A stretch of DNA of 13,394 nt from Promethearchaeota archaeon (GCA_030620005.1 JAUXAJ010000124.1:1-13394), one strand, 5' to 3'; counted from the stretch's first letter, positions 1 through 7,554 are shown. Numbers and translations are program-made. Notes: generated by a model not told the origin, from the sequence alone.

Positions 1-617
1 CTAAAATAGAAAAACCTGATAAACCAGCATTACAATGGTGGGGCAACCTCCTTGTAAATGTCTTGATCATCATGTTAATAGGTTTAATTCCAGATACAGG
101 TTATCAATTTAAATTAATCACGTTCTTTGGATTGTCATTAATGTGTGCTGGTTTCTTTGGAGTGCGACAAATTTCCATGATGCTTACGGCAAAAGTAAAT
201 GGACTTGCAGTAAGATACCGTCCAATTGAAGATTGGTTTGCCATGAGCGTTATTTTTGCATTGAGCGGAGTATGGATTCCTGTTCCCGGAAATGTTTATT
301 CTAAAAAGGATACGTGGAGTTATCGCGAGGTCATCCATAAATTAGGCCCAATAGCATTCGCTGGAGCTATTGTCTTGTTATTTTTTTCGTGGTTAGCCTT
401 CTTGATATCCGTTACATTAACCATACCATCTGAGTTTGTAATATGGGTGGATTATGCAATTAACATGGGTGCAATATTATCACTTTTAGATATAGTATTT
501 CCCTTTTTCCCATTAGAATATTATAATGGTCGGCGAATCTGGGATTGGAGTAAGATAGCATGGTCAATTTTAACGGTATTTGCAATCACAATATTCCTTA
601 TCGCATTGTTCTTATAA
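1..617 (+). CDS. M50/site-2-protease-like membrane protein, 5' end outside window
   Basis: The reading frame is open from base 3 at the left edge and ends with TAA at 615-617, so the N-terminus is missing; a TTG at 63 is only an internal codon or a poor alternative start. About five or six hydrophobic segments are visible. Three landmarks resemble archaeal site-2-protease-like (M50) proteins: a PVPGNVY segment after the second long helix, a following LGPIAFAGAIV helix, and a C-terminal FFPLEYYNGRRIWDW segment that looks like the usual PLDG...W motif. Where this family normally carries the zinc-binding HExxH, the sequence reads GVRQISMM (about bases 159-182), so proteolytic activity is unlikely. 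The family assignment is from remembered motif order, not a search. It could be another multi-pass membrane protein. A T-rich stretch follows at 682-697. Confidence 0.6.
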   Translation, partial: KIEKPDKPALQWWGNLLVNVLIIMLIGLIPDTGYQFKLITFFGLSLMCAGFFGVRQISMMLTAKVNGLAVRYRPIEDWFAMSVIFALSGVWIPVPGNVYSKKDTWSYREVIHKLGPIAFAGAIVLLFFSWLAFLISVTLTIPSEFVIWVDYAINMGAILSLLDIVFPFFPLEYYNGRRIWDWSKIAWSILTVFAITIFLIALFL

Positions 618-681
618 TGAAGGAAAAATAAAGGATTTTCTAAAACGAGCAAGTTATGGTTTTAATGAAAATAATAAACAA

Positions 682-697
682 TTTTTTTTTCTTTTCT
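682..697 (+). terminator. Poly-T terminator candidate
   Basis: Nine T residues at 682-690, followed by CTTTTCT, lie 65 bases after the stop of the left-edge membrane gene and before the convergent iron-sulfur gene. Oligo-T tracts are the usual intrinsic termination signal of archaea. The genome is AT-rich, so chance occurrence is possible. Confidence 0.35.
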
Positions 698-734
698 AAA
701 GTCCTGTTCTTTATATAATACTTCCTTTTACGCT

Positions 735-1886
735 TTAATGAGCCCTTCCTTCAATATTTCTAGACATTGCTTCCGTGAAATTTGCTGCAGGTATCTTAGT
801 GAGTATTTTCACCATTGTTAAAGCCTCTTTGGGGCAATTAAACGCACATACTCCACATCCAATGCATCTATCATGGTCAATAACAATTAGCTTATCCTCT
901 GTTTCTTCATTAACAAGTTCAATGGCGTACATGGGACAGAGTTTCGTACATTTCTTGCAATATATGCAATTTTCTTTTTCGTATTGTGGGAGAAAATTCG
1001 AACTTGCAACGACATTTGGATTTTCAAATTGTCGAATACCCCGGAGCATCACGCAACAATCACGATCACAGTTGCAAATGAATGTGGATTTTTCAGTAAT
1101 ATTTTGAGTCGTGTGAACCAAGCCTGCTTTAGCTGCCGCTGTTAGAGTTTTAAGAGCTTCTTCTTTAGTGAGTTCTCTCCCAAAGCTTTGTTCTATACAA
1201 TAATCTGCCCAGGAATTGAAGGCCATGCAGACATTAATCGGATATTCGTTGACAGGTACTCCATTATTGTGTAGTTTCATGTGAGTCCGACAGGCACAAT
1301 CTATGACTGAAATCCTACGCGATTTCTCTACGAAAGTTTTGGCTAGTTCGAAAGGAAGAATGTCATTTTTAACTTGCTCTACTTCTTGATTAACATCAAT
1401 CAGTTTACCTTTTCCTCGATTAACCGTATCTTCTATGACCTTTTGATCTACGAAAACTCTCATGAACGGGTATGTGGAATTAAATCCTTCCACAACATGA
1501 CCCTTATTATAATATTTTTCATATTCCTCTGTAAAAAGCATCAATGTTTCTTTTTCTTCAGCTGAAGCCCTTTCATGATTTGAAAAATACAATTCAAACA
1601 ATCCAGGAAGCAAGGGGAACATAGAATAGGTCTTCTCATATTCTCTCCCAGCTGAAAATAACCGCTGAGTTCGGGCCATCTCTTTTAATATTGGTCCAAT
1701 TTCCTCAACAGGTCGTTTAAGCTTTCTTGCTATTTTTTTTGTTGTGAACCGATCCATGTATGGACCGTTAAAGACCAATAATATATCGACCTCTTCAGGG
1801 GTATATAAAGCCTTAAGAATTTTTTCCATTTCTTCTGACAATACTACGCCCATTTTTTTTGCTATTATCTCGTATTTATCAACCAT
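735..1886 (-). CDS. Winged-helix-like 4Fe-4S protein with two ferredoxin clusters
   Basis: This 383-residue protein begins at ATG 1886, with a GTGAG element a few bases upstream. Residues about 30-75 look like a winged-helix fold (VDILLVFNGPYMDRFTTKKIARKLKR, shortened here to its idea: a short helical block with a TTKKIARKL recognition-like helix). The middle has cysteines in unusual sets: CAC at 197-199, C220, C230, CNC at 271-273 and a CC pair at 277-278. The C-terminus has two classical [4Fe-4S] motifs, C307-x2-C310-x2-C313-x3-C317 and C341-x2-C344-x2-C347-x3-C351-P, as in bacterial-type ferredoxins. Similar multi-cysteine ferredoxin proteins occur in anaerobic bacteria and archaea and are generally annotated only as 4Fe-4S proteins. 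An electron-transfer or redox-sensing role is inferred. No membrane segment is seen, so it should be cytosolic. No redox partner gene is adjacent. Confidence 0.8.
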   Translation of the reverse strand: MVDKYEIIAKKMGVVLSEEMEKILKALYTPEEVDILLVFNGPYMDRFTTKKIARKLKRPVEEIGPILKEMARTQRLFSAGREYEKTYSMFPLLPGLFELYFSNHERASAEEKETLMLFTEEYEKYYNKGHVVEGFNSTYPFMRVFVDQKVIEDTVNRGKGKLIDVNQEVEQVKNDILPFELAKTFVEKSRRISVIDCACRTHMKLHNNGVPVNEYPINVCMAFNSWADYCIEQSFGRELTKEEALKTLTAAAKAGLVHTTQNITEKSTFICNCDRDCCVMLRGIRQFENPNVVASSNFLPQYEKENCIYCKKCTKLCPMYAIELVNEETEDKLIVIDHDRCIGCGVCAFNCPKEALTMVKILTKIPAANFTEAMSRNIEGRAH

Positions 1887-2053
1887 TTATATTTCTCACT
1901 TTAATTGAATAACACATTGCTTTTACAAAATCTTTCGTAATTTTTTTGAAAAAAAAGAAAAGCATTTAGAACATAAAATATATTTTACACTTTAGAAAAA
2001 TAGACAAAAAATTTGAACTTAATCAATTTTTATTTAAACAATATCTTTTCTTT

Positions 2054-2152
2054 CTAAGTATCAAAATAAAATACTCTATACATGATATCAAAAATAATAG
2101 AATTTACATGTTCTATTTTTATATTTTCAACCAATTCAGTTAATTCTTTCAT
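2054..2152 (-). CDS. Possible 32-residue small ORF or gene remnant
   Basis: In the 380-base gap between the iron-sulfur gene and fae-hps, one minus-strand frame reads ATG at 2152 to TAG at 2054, giving MKELTELVENIKIEHV followed by NSIIFDIMYRVFYFDT. The frame stays open for 14 further codons upstream (to about 2194) with similar composition (EIKEAIYILYWST), which suggests the tail of a lost gene as much as a real small protein. No ribosome binding site is evident. The rest of the gap is AT-rich and shows nothing else I can name. Confidence 0.2.
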   Translation of the reverse strand: MKELTELVENIKIEHVNSIIFDIMYRVFYFDT

Positions 2153-2245
2153 GGTAGACCAATATAAAATATATATTGCTTCTTTAATTTCTTATGAAAA
2201 TAGAAAAAGAAAAGACAAATGAGTTAGTTGTTTTTTCAAACTTTC

Positions 2246-2275
2246 AAAAAATTAATTTTAAATTAATTAATTTTT
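2246..2275 (-). terminator. AT-only hairpin at the 3' end of fae-hps
   Basis: An 11-base perfect inverted repeat (arms 2247-2257 and 2265-2275, 7-base loop) spans the stop codon of the fae-hps gene. Read on the minus strand it is followed by T residues (complement of 2246-2251). This resembles a weak stem plus T-tract terminator. The stem contains only A-T pairs, so its stability is low and low-complexity coincidence is possible. Confidence 0.3.
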
Positions 2276-3547
2276 CCTAGATTTCAAATTATTTGTATCA
2301 TCGTCTTCAGTGTGAATCCTTTTCAAATCGATATCAGAATAGCCTGGCAGAACATTTAATATTCTTCGGGTGGAATTTTTTATGTCTTTCGACGAGGTTA
2401 TAAACCTCCCAACTATCAGGATATCTGCCTTCATTTCGAGAGCATATTTCGCAGAATTGGCTTCAATACCTCCTGCAACAGCTACTAATACTCGGTCTTT
2501 CCCAGAAACTTTTTTCTTATCTGCGTATAATTCCTTAATTTTTGGAATGTATTTCCATCTCTCGCGTTGTGCCTCGTCTGTACCATCATCAACATTTTCA
2601 ACGTCTATAGCTCTGTGAAGGATAACAACATCAGGTATTTGTTTTAAGGATTTTAATTTTTCGACGGGATTAGGCACTTCCATTGTGTCCACGAATCCAT
2701 GAATGCCTAATCGTTGAGCTTCTAATAAAAATTTGTCGATAGAAGCTGAAGATGCTAGACCAGAACATACAACCCCATCAGCGGTAGCATCAAAGGCAAA
2801 ATCTACTTCTAATTTACCCACATCTAAGGTTTTCAAATCGGCCACAATGAACATGTCTTTGGCAAGATCACGAATTTCTTTAATCGATTCAACACCATAT
2901 TTTTTTAAGAATGGAGTTCCAACTTCTAAGATAATCCTATCGCTTTTAGGTAGTTGGGACACGACTTTTTTCTGATGTTCCAGACTCGGATGATCTAACG
3001 CAATTTGTAAATAAGGAGGACGCCATAACCTTGGAACTCTAAGTCCAGCTACAGGGTGCTTTGCTCTATCTTTATCGTAGAATATTTTCTCTATTGGTGG
3101 ATAATTTTTAAGTGCCCTCTTTATTGCTAATTTTGTTGCTCTGTAATTATATTGATAAATTCTTCTATAGTCAGTGGCCTCAGGATGAATAAATACGCTT
3201 GCGATAATAAGCCATTCATCCAGTTTATCCAAAGGAATTAATCCTTCTTCGACTGCATCAGCAACTCCTTTGGCAACAGCTGCTTGCGCTGGACCAAAAA
3301 TTTTATTCGCATCTTTCATCTTTGAGATAGTGACCTTCGGAATGATAAGTGTATACGGTTTAGTAATTAGATTAGGTCTAATGCAAGAAAGAAGACCTCC
3401 ATGTCCCAATGACGGCGTACTAATTGAATTAGCAAAAGATATGCCCACGGGACCGTTTTTCGTACCAATTATCAAGTCTATATGCGCAAGAGAAGAACCT
3501 TCCCCAATCAAAGCCTCGCCCACATAATAATCAGAATTTTTTACCAT
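2267..3547 (-). CDS. fae-hps: Bifunctional formaldehyde-activating enzyme / 3-hexulose-6-phosphate synthase
   Basis: The 426-residue product joins two enzymes. Residues 1-160 match formaldehyde-activating enzyme, which condenses formaldehyde with tetrahydromethanopterin: GEGSSLAHIDLIIG contains the catalytic-type His22, and the FGPAQAAVAKGVADAV helix follows. Residues about 175-400 match 3-hexulose-6-phosphate synthase (OMP-decarboxylase-like barrel): ALDHP with Asp185, the DLKTLD motif with Asp237/Lys239/Asp242, His311 in LHRAID, and a phosphate-binding AVAGGI loop. In archaea lacking the oxidative pentose phosphate pathway this fusion makes ribulose 5-phosphate from hexulose 6-phosphate and captures the released formaldehyde; this is family knowledge. 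I chose ATG 3547; an in-frame GTG at 3556 would add three residues. The partner isomerase (PHI) is not adjacent. The C-terminal tail after residue 400 is hydrophilic and variable. Confidence 0.95.
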   Translation of the reverse strand: MVKNSDYYVGEALIGEGSSLAHIDLIIGTKNGPVGISFANSISTPSLGHGGLLSCIRPNLITKPYTLIIPKVTISKMKDANKIFGPAQAAVAKGVADAVEEGLIPLDKLDEWLIIASVFIHPEATDYRRIYQYNYRATKLAIKRALKNYPPIEKIFYDKDRAKHPVAGLRVPRLWRPPYLQIALDHPSLEHQKKVVSQLPKSDRIILEVGTPFLKKYGVESIKEIRDLAKDMFIVADLKTLDVGKLEVDFAFDATADGVVCSGLASSASIDKFLLEAQRLGIHGFVDTMEVPNPVEKLKSLKQIPDVVILHRAIDVENVDDGTDEAQRERWKYIPKIKELYADKKKVSGKDRVLVAVAGGIEANSAKYALEMKADILIVGRFITSSKDIKNSTRRILNVLPGYSDIDLKRIHTEDDDTNNLKSRKN

Positions 3548-3702
3548 AGTAAACACTATTAAAAATTTTTAATATTAATTTGTGTATTTTGTAGATGTTA
3601 TTTTCAAGTAATTAATAATAATCTTCAATTATTAAAATTACCATCATAATTTAATGTTAATTGAAAAATAAAAAATAAAATTCATGTTATTTTTGACAAT
3701 AT

Positions 3703-5070
3703 TCAATCGTGGGAAAAAGACTTCTCAATATCTTTAGCTACTTTCAATAATCTTTCTAGTTTTTTTTTGTTAAGGTCTTCTGTTTCGAAAATAATGTGTT
3801 CGCAATCGTATTTAGAAAAATCAGTCTCGAAAATGGTAATTTTGAAGCTATTGTGGTCATCCCACAAACGAGAGCCGGGATATGGTGTTGCAACAAAAAA
3901 ATTTATCTTGTCGTTAGCAATAAGAGGCAATTTCTTGATATAATCGACTGTTTTGTAAAAAGTTCTTTCAGTTTCCTTGGGGAGACCAAGCACGAAATAC
4001 GCTTGAATGGGGATTTTATACCGTTTCAAATTAGAAATTCCAACTTTCACACGTTCAGGATCTTGATATTTAAAATTTGCTTTAAGGACCTTATTACTAC
4101 CTGACTCGATACCAGTCGCAACTAATTTACAGCCCGCGTCTTTTAATAATTCTGCGTCTTCAATTGAAATCGAATCAACTCTCAACTCGCAACCCCAAGG
4201 CACGTTAATATTGTTTTCTATGAACATTTTACAAAAATCTTGGAAAAAACCCCTATTAATATTAATATTATCGTAAAAGTTTATATATTTATAAGACTGA
4301 TACGAGATTATGTCTTGAATTTCAGAAAGGATTGAACCAATGCTCCTTATTCTAGTATCTTTAAACAAATTTTGTCTAGAACAAAATGAGCACTGATTAG
4401 GACACCCTCTATTTACAATTACATTAGCTACAGAGTAGAACGAATTTTCTTGTGGCAATTTGTATCGAGCAGGTAAAGGTAAGCGCTCTAAATTTATAGG
4501 GTTATCTGAATAACCGGTAAAGATAATTTCACCTTTTAAATTTACATAAGCAAGCGCTTTAATTGAGTTTAAACTATCATCAATTTCTTTAAATTGGCTA
4601 AGATTGAACTCATCATTATCGTTGGATTTAGGATATAAAAGCTTAATTAAGTTCAAAAAGGTTCCTTCAGATTCTCCTACACAGATAAAGTCAATTAGCC
4701 TTTTTTTCCTGCTTTTATCGAATTCCAAGATTTCTTTATATTGAAAAGAAACATGGGGCCCCCCTAAGACGACACAATTGTTTTTATCGAAGTCTTTAAT
4801 AATTTCAGCTATTTCAAGAGCTATATGAAAAGTATTAGTTAACGATGTAATGCCAAAGATCCGATAATTTTCAATTTTTTCTTTAATGATTTCTTTTATC
4901 TGAAAATTGTTTAAATCAGGGAATTGTTCCAGATCGAAAATATCAACATTAAATTCCTCTTCCTGATCTAAAATTGCTGCTAAATACAAGATTCCTAAAC
5001 TAGGTTCTCGAAAAAAATCTGTTTGATGTTCTGAAGGCTTTATTGTTTTTGGATTTATTAATAATATCAT
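3703..5070 (-). CDS. Radical SAM protein with N-terminal B12-binding-like domain
   Basis: This 455-residue protein has a BchE/MiaB-like layout. Residues 1-140 look like a cobalamin-binding Rossmann domain: it starts MILLINPKT, then PSLGILYLAAIL, then VVLGGPHVSF near 100-109, and VGESEGTF near 131. I do not see the DxHxxG motif that ligates cobalt. Residues 215-400 form the radical SAM core, with the CxxxCxxC cluster at C223-C227-C230, an RVDSI/GIESGS segment and a strand ending VLGLPKET. Such enzymes cleave S-adenosylmethionine to drive methylation, cyclisation or similar reactions; the substrate cannot be told from the sequence. Its ATG shares one base with the stop of the upstream 287-residue gene (TAATG), so the two are co-translated and probably work together. 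Confidence 0.88.
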   Translation of the reverse strand: MILLINPKTIKPSEHQTDFFREPSLGILYLAAILDQEEEFNVDIFDLEQFPDLNNFQIKEIIKEKIENYRIFGITSLTNTFHIALEIAEIIKDFDKNNCVVLGGPHVSFQYKEILEFDKSRKKRLIDFICVGESEGTFLNLIKLLYPKSNDNDEFNLSQFKEIDDSLNSIKALAYVNLKGEIIFTGYSDNPINLERLPLPARYKLPQENSFYSVANVIVNRGCPNQCSFCSRQNLFKDTRIRSIGSILSEIQDIISYQSYKYINFYDNININRGFFQDFCKMFIENNINVPWGCELRVDSISIEDAELLKDAGCKLVATGIESGSNKVLKANFKYQDPERVKVGISNLKRYKIPIQAYFVLGLPKETERTFYKTVDYIKKLPLIANDKINFFVATPYPGSRLWDDHNSFKITIFETDFSKYDCEHIIFETEDLNKKKLERLLKVAKDIEKSFSHD

Positions 5071-5933
5071 TATGACTTATCTTTATCTGAAACCTGAAAT
5101 TTTCCATACAATTCGAGTTTACTTTTATCGTATTCAGTAAGAAATTCCTCGTCGTCAGGTATCTCAAATGCATCGAAAATACTTTTAATATCACCACTTT
5201 TACTAAATCTTTCTTCTGGAAGTATTGGAATTTCTAATTGGATTGGATTTGATGTCTCTTCTTTAGGCACGTATAACTCAATACCTTGAATTTTTCGTTC
5301 TTTAACGATTATTCTCGTTGAATAATTCTGGTCTTTAAAAAAAGTAAATCCACTATTTAACCGTCCCAATTTCACGCGTCTTGTTGATGTAATATTTTCT
5401 CTTATGAAAGACTCAGTGATTTCTTCTTCAGCGTAAATGTTTCCTCCAATAATCACGAATCTTCTCCTAATTTTTTCGGGTTCAGGTTGAGGGATCTTAT
5501 TTATATGGTCAATGGCATCGCTCAATTTTGGATTAGGCAAGAGAGTAATGTATGGATCGATTTTCCTTTCACTCCCAAATTCAAGAAAATCTTTTTTTTC
5601 AATTGGTTTAGCCCTGCCAGCCTTAATACGCGAATCTAGAATCCTTTTTAATCCGTTATCATCTTTAGAAAATCGATTTAAGGAATCAACAGTGTAATAT
5701 AATCCAATTTGTTTTCGCATCATTCCAGCTAATATTCCGCCGTATATTTGATTTTTAAAGGAACTTTTAGGACCATTGAATGTCAGAATTTTTTTCAAGT
5801 TATGATCAATAAGAAGAAAAACCTTATCGCTATTTTCTTCATTTATTATATCTTTTACTGGTTTTTCTTCAAGAATTTCCTTTGTTTCCATGAGAGGAAA
5901 CTCGTTAATGTCTTTTACGAGAAAAATCTGCAT
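5070..5933 (-). CDS. Conserved-looking protein of unknown function, coupled to radical SAM gene
   Basis: I do not recognise this 287-residue protein. It begins at ATG 5933, has no signal peptide or membrane helix, and is rich in Lys, Glu and Ile. Residues 36-75 read KVFLLIDHNLKKILTFNG and continue into PKSSFKNQIYGGILAGMM; this pattern of a strand, a turn with N-G and a following helix is faintly like a gelsolin-type domain, but I would not assign it. Around residue 155 a basic RRRFVIIGGNIYAEEE segment begins a second probable domain, and the C-terminus (250-287) is charged. The stop codon overlaps the ATG of the radical SAM gene by one base, so both lie in one operon. It could be an adaptor or substrate protein for that enzyme, which is inference only. 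Confidence 0.75.
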   Translation of the reverse strand: MQIFLVKDINEFPLMETKEILEEKPVKDIINEENSDKVFLLIDHNLKKILTFNGPKSSFKNQIYGGILAGMMRKQIGLYYTVDSLNRFSKDDNGLKRILDSRIKAGRAKPIEKKDFLEFGSERKIDPYITLLPNPKLSDAIDHINKIPQPEPEKIRRRFVIIGGNIYAEEEITESFIRENITSTRRVKLGRLNSGFTFFKDQNYSTRIIVKERKIQGIELYVPKEETSNPIQLEIPILPEERFSKSGDIKSIFDAFEIPDDEEFLTEYDKSKLELYGKFQVSDKDKS

Positions 5934-6040
5934 TTTATTGAATCCGAATGTTATTCCATTTTAATAGAGTAATATCTCAAAAATAAATTTAATTATTGAT
6001 CTTTTTAATTTGGCTTGAAAAACCATAGACTATTCAAAAA

Positions 6041-6048
6041 ATATTTAA
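6041..6048 (+). promoter_or_regulatory. Candidate TATA box for the eS6 operon
   Basis: ATATTTAA preceded by a purine-rich CAAAAA (possible BRE) sits about 60 bases upstream of the eS6 ATG in the 174-base divergent gap (5934-6107). Archaeal transcription would start some 25 bases downstream, leaving a leader of about 35-40 bases. The gap is AT-rich, so the call rests on position as much as on sequence. Confidence 0.3.
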
Positions 6049-6107
6049 GTTTTGAGATATTTTTTTTATCATCAATCTTGTTTTTGTAAGTTCTGTAAAG
6101 ATGAATC

Positions 6108-6506
6108 ATGCCTGAAAAAGTCGTTTACAAGTTAAATATTTCTGGAGGAAGTTCCGGACAAGGAAAAGGTTTATCTAAATTAATTGAAATTGACGAGAAA
6201 AAATTCCGTTTTGAAGGATTAAAGATAGGAGATTCTATCAAAGGTGGACTTGTCGGGTTTCCAAACTACGAATTTATAATTACTGGAGGTTCAGATTCAA
6301 GCGGCTTTCCAATGAGAAAGGACGTTCACGGTCCTGTGAAAAAAAGGATTCTTGTTTCCAAACTCGGTATTGGATATAGACCTCGAAGAAAAGGAGAAAG
6401 AAAGCGTAGAACCGTTAGAGGCAATGAAATAACTTACGATATGACTTTAATAAATCTTGTTGTAACGAAATACGGAGAAACTGAACTTTTTAAAAAAAGA
6501 GAATAA
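6108..6506 (+). CDS. rps6e: Small ribosomal subunit protein eS6
   Basis: The 132-residue product is the archaeal/eukaryotic S6 of the 30S subunit. It shows the family's GLKIGDSIKGGLVGFPNYEF block, the ITGGSDSSGFPMRKDVHGPVKK block (residues about 59-80), and the RPRRKGERKRRTVRGN rRNA-binding segment near residue 92. Its length is typical of archaeal eS6, which lacks the long eukaryotic C-terminal tail. Start ATG 6108 fits the family's start. It is followed after 38 bases by eL24 on the same strand, so a two-gene operon is likely. Confidence 0.95.
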   Translation: MPEKVVYKLNISGGSSGQGKGLSKLIEIDEKKFRFEGLKIGDSIKGGLVGFPNYEFIITGGSDSSGFPMRKDVHGPVKKRILVSKLGIGYRPRRKGERKRRTVRGNEITYDMTLINLVVTKYGETELFKKRE

Positions 6507-6544
6507 TAACTATTTAAGCTATGATGGAATAAAATAGAGGTGTA

Positions 6545-6736
6545 ATGAGATCAATGGTGAAAGTAAAACTATGTAGCTTCTGTGGTTATGATGTCCCTGT
6601 AGGACGGGGCATGATGTTTGTTAAGAAAGACGGCACGATACTTAATTTTTGTACAAAAAAATGTCGTAAAGCAATGATAAAATTCAAGAAAAACCCAAGG
6701 AAAACTCGCTGGACAGCTTATTACGGAAAACACTAA
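6545..6736 (+). CDS. rpl24e: Large ribosomal subunit protein eL24
   Basis: This small zinc-ribbon protein of the 50S subunit has the diagnostic CSFCGYDVPVGRGMMFVKKDG start and the FCTKKCRKAM second half, giving the CxxC...CxxxC metal site, then a basic KKNPRKTRWTAYYGKH end. Two ATGs compete. ATG 6545 gives 63 residues but lies only 2 bases after the Shine-Dalgarno-like GAGGTG (6537-6542); ATG 6554 gives MVKVKLCSFCG, 60 residues, with an 11-base spacer. The family usually has only 4-8 residues before the first cysteine, which favours 6554. It belongs with eS6. Its more usual archaeal neighbours, L7Ae and eS28, lie 5 kb downstream instead. Confidence 0.93.
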   Translation: MRSMVKVKLCSFCGYDVPVGRGMMFVKKDGTILNFCTKKCRKAMIKFKKNPRKTRWTAYYGKH

Positions 6737-6968
6737 CTTTACGTTGATTTTATTAATCTTATTCCTTGTCTTGCTGCATGAACCATGATTTAATTTTATT
6801 ATAAACTCAAATTTTTAAATTATTTTGATAAAGAAGAACGCTTTTAATCCTCAAGAAAAAAAAAATACAGAGATCAATTGAAATTCCCTATAAAAATTGG
6901 GAAGTGCATTTTGAATAAAATATTGAAGAATTTAAAAATAAATATTCAGGTAAGAAACAATAAATACT
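6737..6968. other. Intergenic, no supported gene
   Basis: This AT-rich stretch between eL24 and the truncated rpoN copy holds no gene I can support. A lysine-rich plus-strand frame from about 6830 to 6991 is open but has no good start and no recognisable motif, and it runs into the rpoN remnant. Confidence 0.5.
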
Positions 6969-7124
6969 TTATTGTAATCGAGGAAATTTAAGAAGATCAT
7001 CTATCAGGCTGATGTGACTCACCACCATGCGCTTGCAGCAAAATATTTCAATACCTAACTCTTTAAATGCCATCTCTGAAGTTTGACCTTTTTCTAAAGC
7101 TTCTAAATATGGTTTATAAACATG
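6969..7124 (-). pseudogene. Truncated second copy of rpoN (3' three-quarters only)
   Basis: Read on the minus strand, the frame HVYKPYLEALEKGQTSEMAF through to the TAA at 6969-6971 encodes 51 residues equal to residues 16-66 of the intact RpoN encoded about 230 bases away, with only two differences: Ile for Arg42 (giving EIFCCKR) and Pro for Ser63. At DNA level I count 21 differences in 156 bases (about 87% identity), of which about 18 are silent. The part encoding the first zinc ligands (C7xxC10) is absent. Upstream of the homology the frame reads QRIS and then meets a TAA, so no start is available. This is a dead fragment, or a recombination scar from a related strain's rpoN. Confidence 0.85.
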
Positions 7125-7195
7125 TGAGATTCTTTGAAATTATAAAAATTTTTTCGAAATGAACTCCATTTTCGATATCTTTTGATTTAGAATCT

Positions 7196-7396
7196 TTATT
7201 GTAGCCTTGAAAACTTAAGAAGATCGTCTATCAAGCTGATATGGGAAACCACCATTCTTTTGCAACAAAATCTTTCAATACCTAACTCTTTAAATGCCAT
7301 CTCTGAAGTTTGACCTTTTTCAAGAGCTTCTAAATATGGTTTGTAAACATGTGCAATTAGCTTTCCGCAGCTAAAGCAACGAATTGGTATAATCAA
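7196..7396 (-). CDS. rpoN: DNA-directed RNA polymerase subunit N (Rpb10)
   Basis: This 66-residue subunit of archaeal RNA polymerase helps assemble the Rpo3/Rpo11 and large-subunit interface. It begins MIIPIRCFSCGKLIAHVY and has the zinc site C7-x2-C10 with the C44-C45 pair in RFCCKRM, then the conserved HISLIDDLLKF tail. The start is TTG 7396, because the protein family starts exactly here and a GGAGG element lies 7 bases upstream. A longer frame back to a TTG at 7447 exists but would add 17 residues not found in the family and would place the ribosome binding site inside the gene. It is not in an operon with other polymerase or ribosomal genes here; the LRR gene lies upstream on the same strand. 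Confidence 0.95.
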   Translation of the reverse strand: MIIPIRCFSCGKLIAHVYKPYLEALEKGQTSEMAFKELGIERFCCKRMVVSHISLIDDLLKFSRLQ

Positions 7397-7403
7397 AATT
7401 TTT

Positions 7404-7408
7404 CCTCC
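7404..7408 (-). promoter_or_regulatory. Shine-Dalgarno site that fixes the rpoN TTG start
   Basis: The plus strand CCTCC reads GGAGG on the coding strand, with a 7-base spacer to the TTG at 7396. This is the strongest ribosome binding site in the window and decides the start of rpoN. Confidence 0.8.
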
Positions 7409-7554
7409 ATTGTAAACAGTATTAGAAGCGCCAAAACCAACTTCCAAATTTTAATATTTAATACAAGTGTTATAATTATATTTAGGAAGCATTTTAAAAA
7501 AAATTTTGGTTTTTTTGTTTTTTGTTTTTTTAAGAAAAAGCATTTTTATGAGTT

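Noticed and set aside
1887..2266. Possible RNA gene or CRISPR leader in the 380-base gap
   Set aside because: No GC-rich structured segment, no tRNA-like arms and no regularly spaced repeats could be seen.
6826..6991. Plus-strand lysine-rich open frame after eL24
   Set aside because: No proper start or ribosome binding site, no motif, A-rich composition, and it overlaps the better supported rpoN remnant.
7397..7447. Longer N-terminus for RpoN starting at TTG 7447
   Set aside because: The GGAGG element lies inside this extension, and the family begins at MIIPIRCFSCGK.
7509..7532. T7-G-T6-G-T7 tract as a terminator
   Set aside because: It would act only on plus-strand transcripts, and no plus-strand gene lies upstream; for the minus-strand LRR and rpoN genes it is poly-A.
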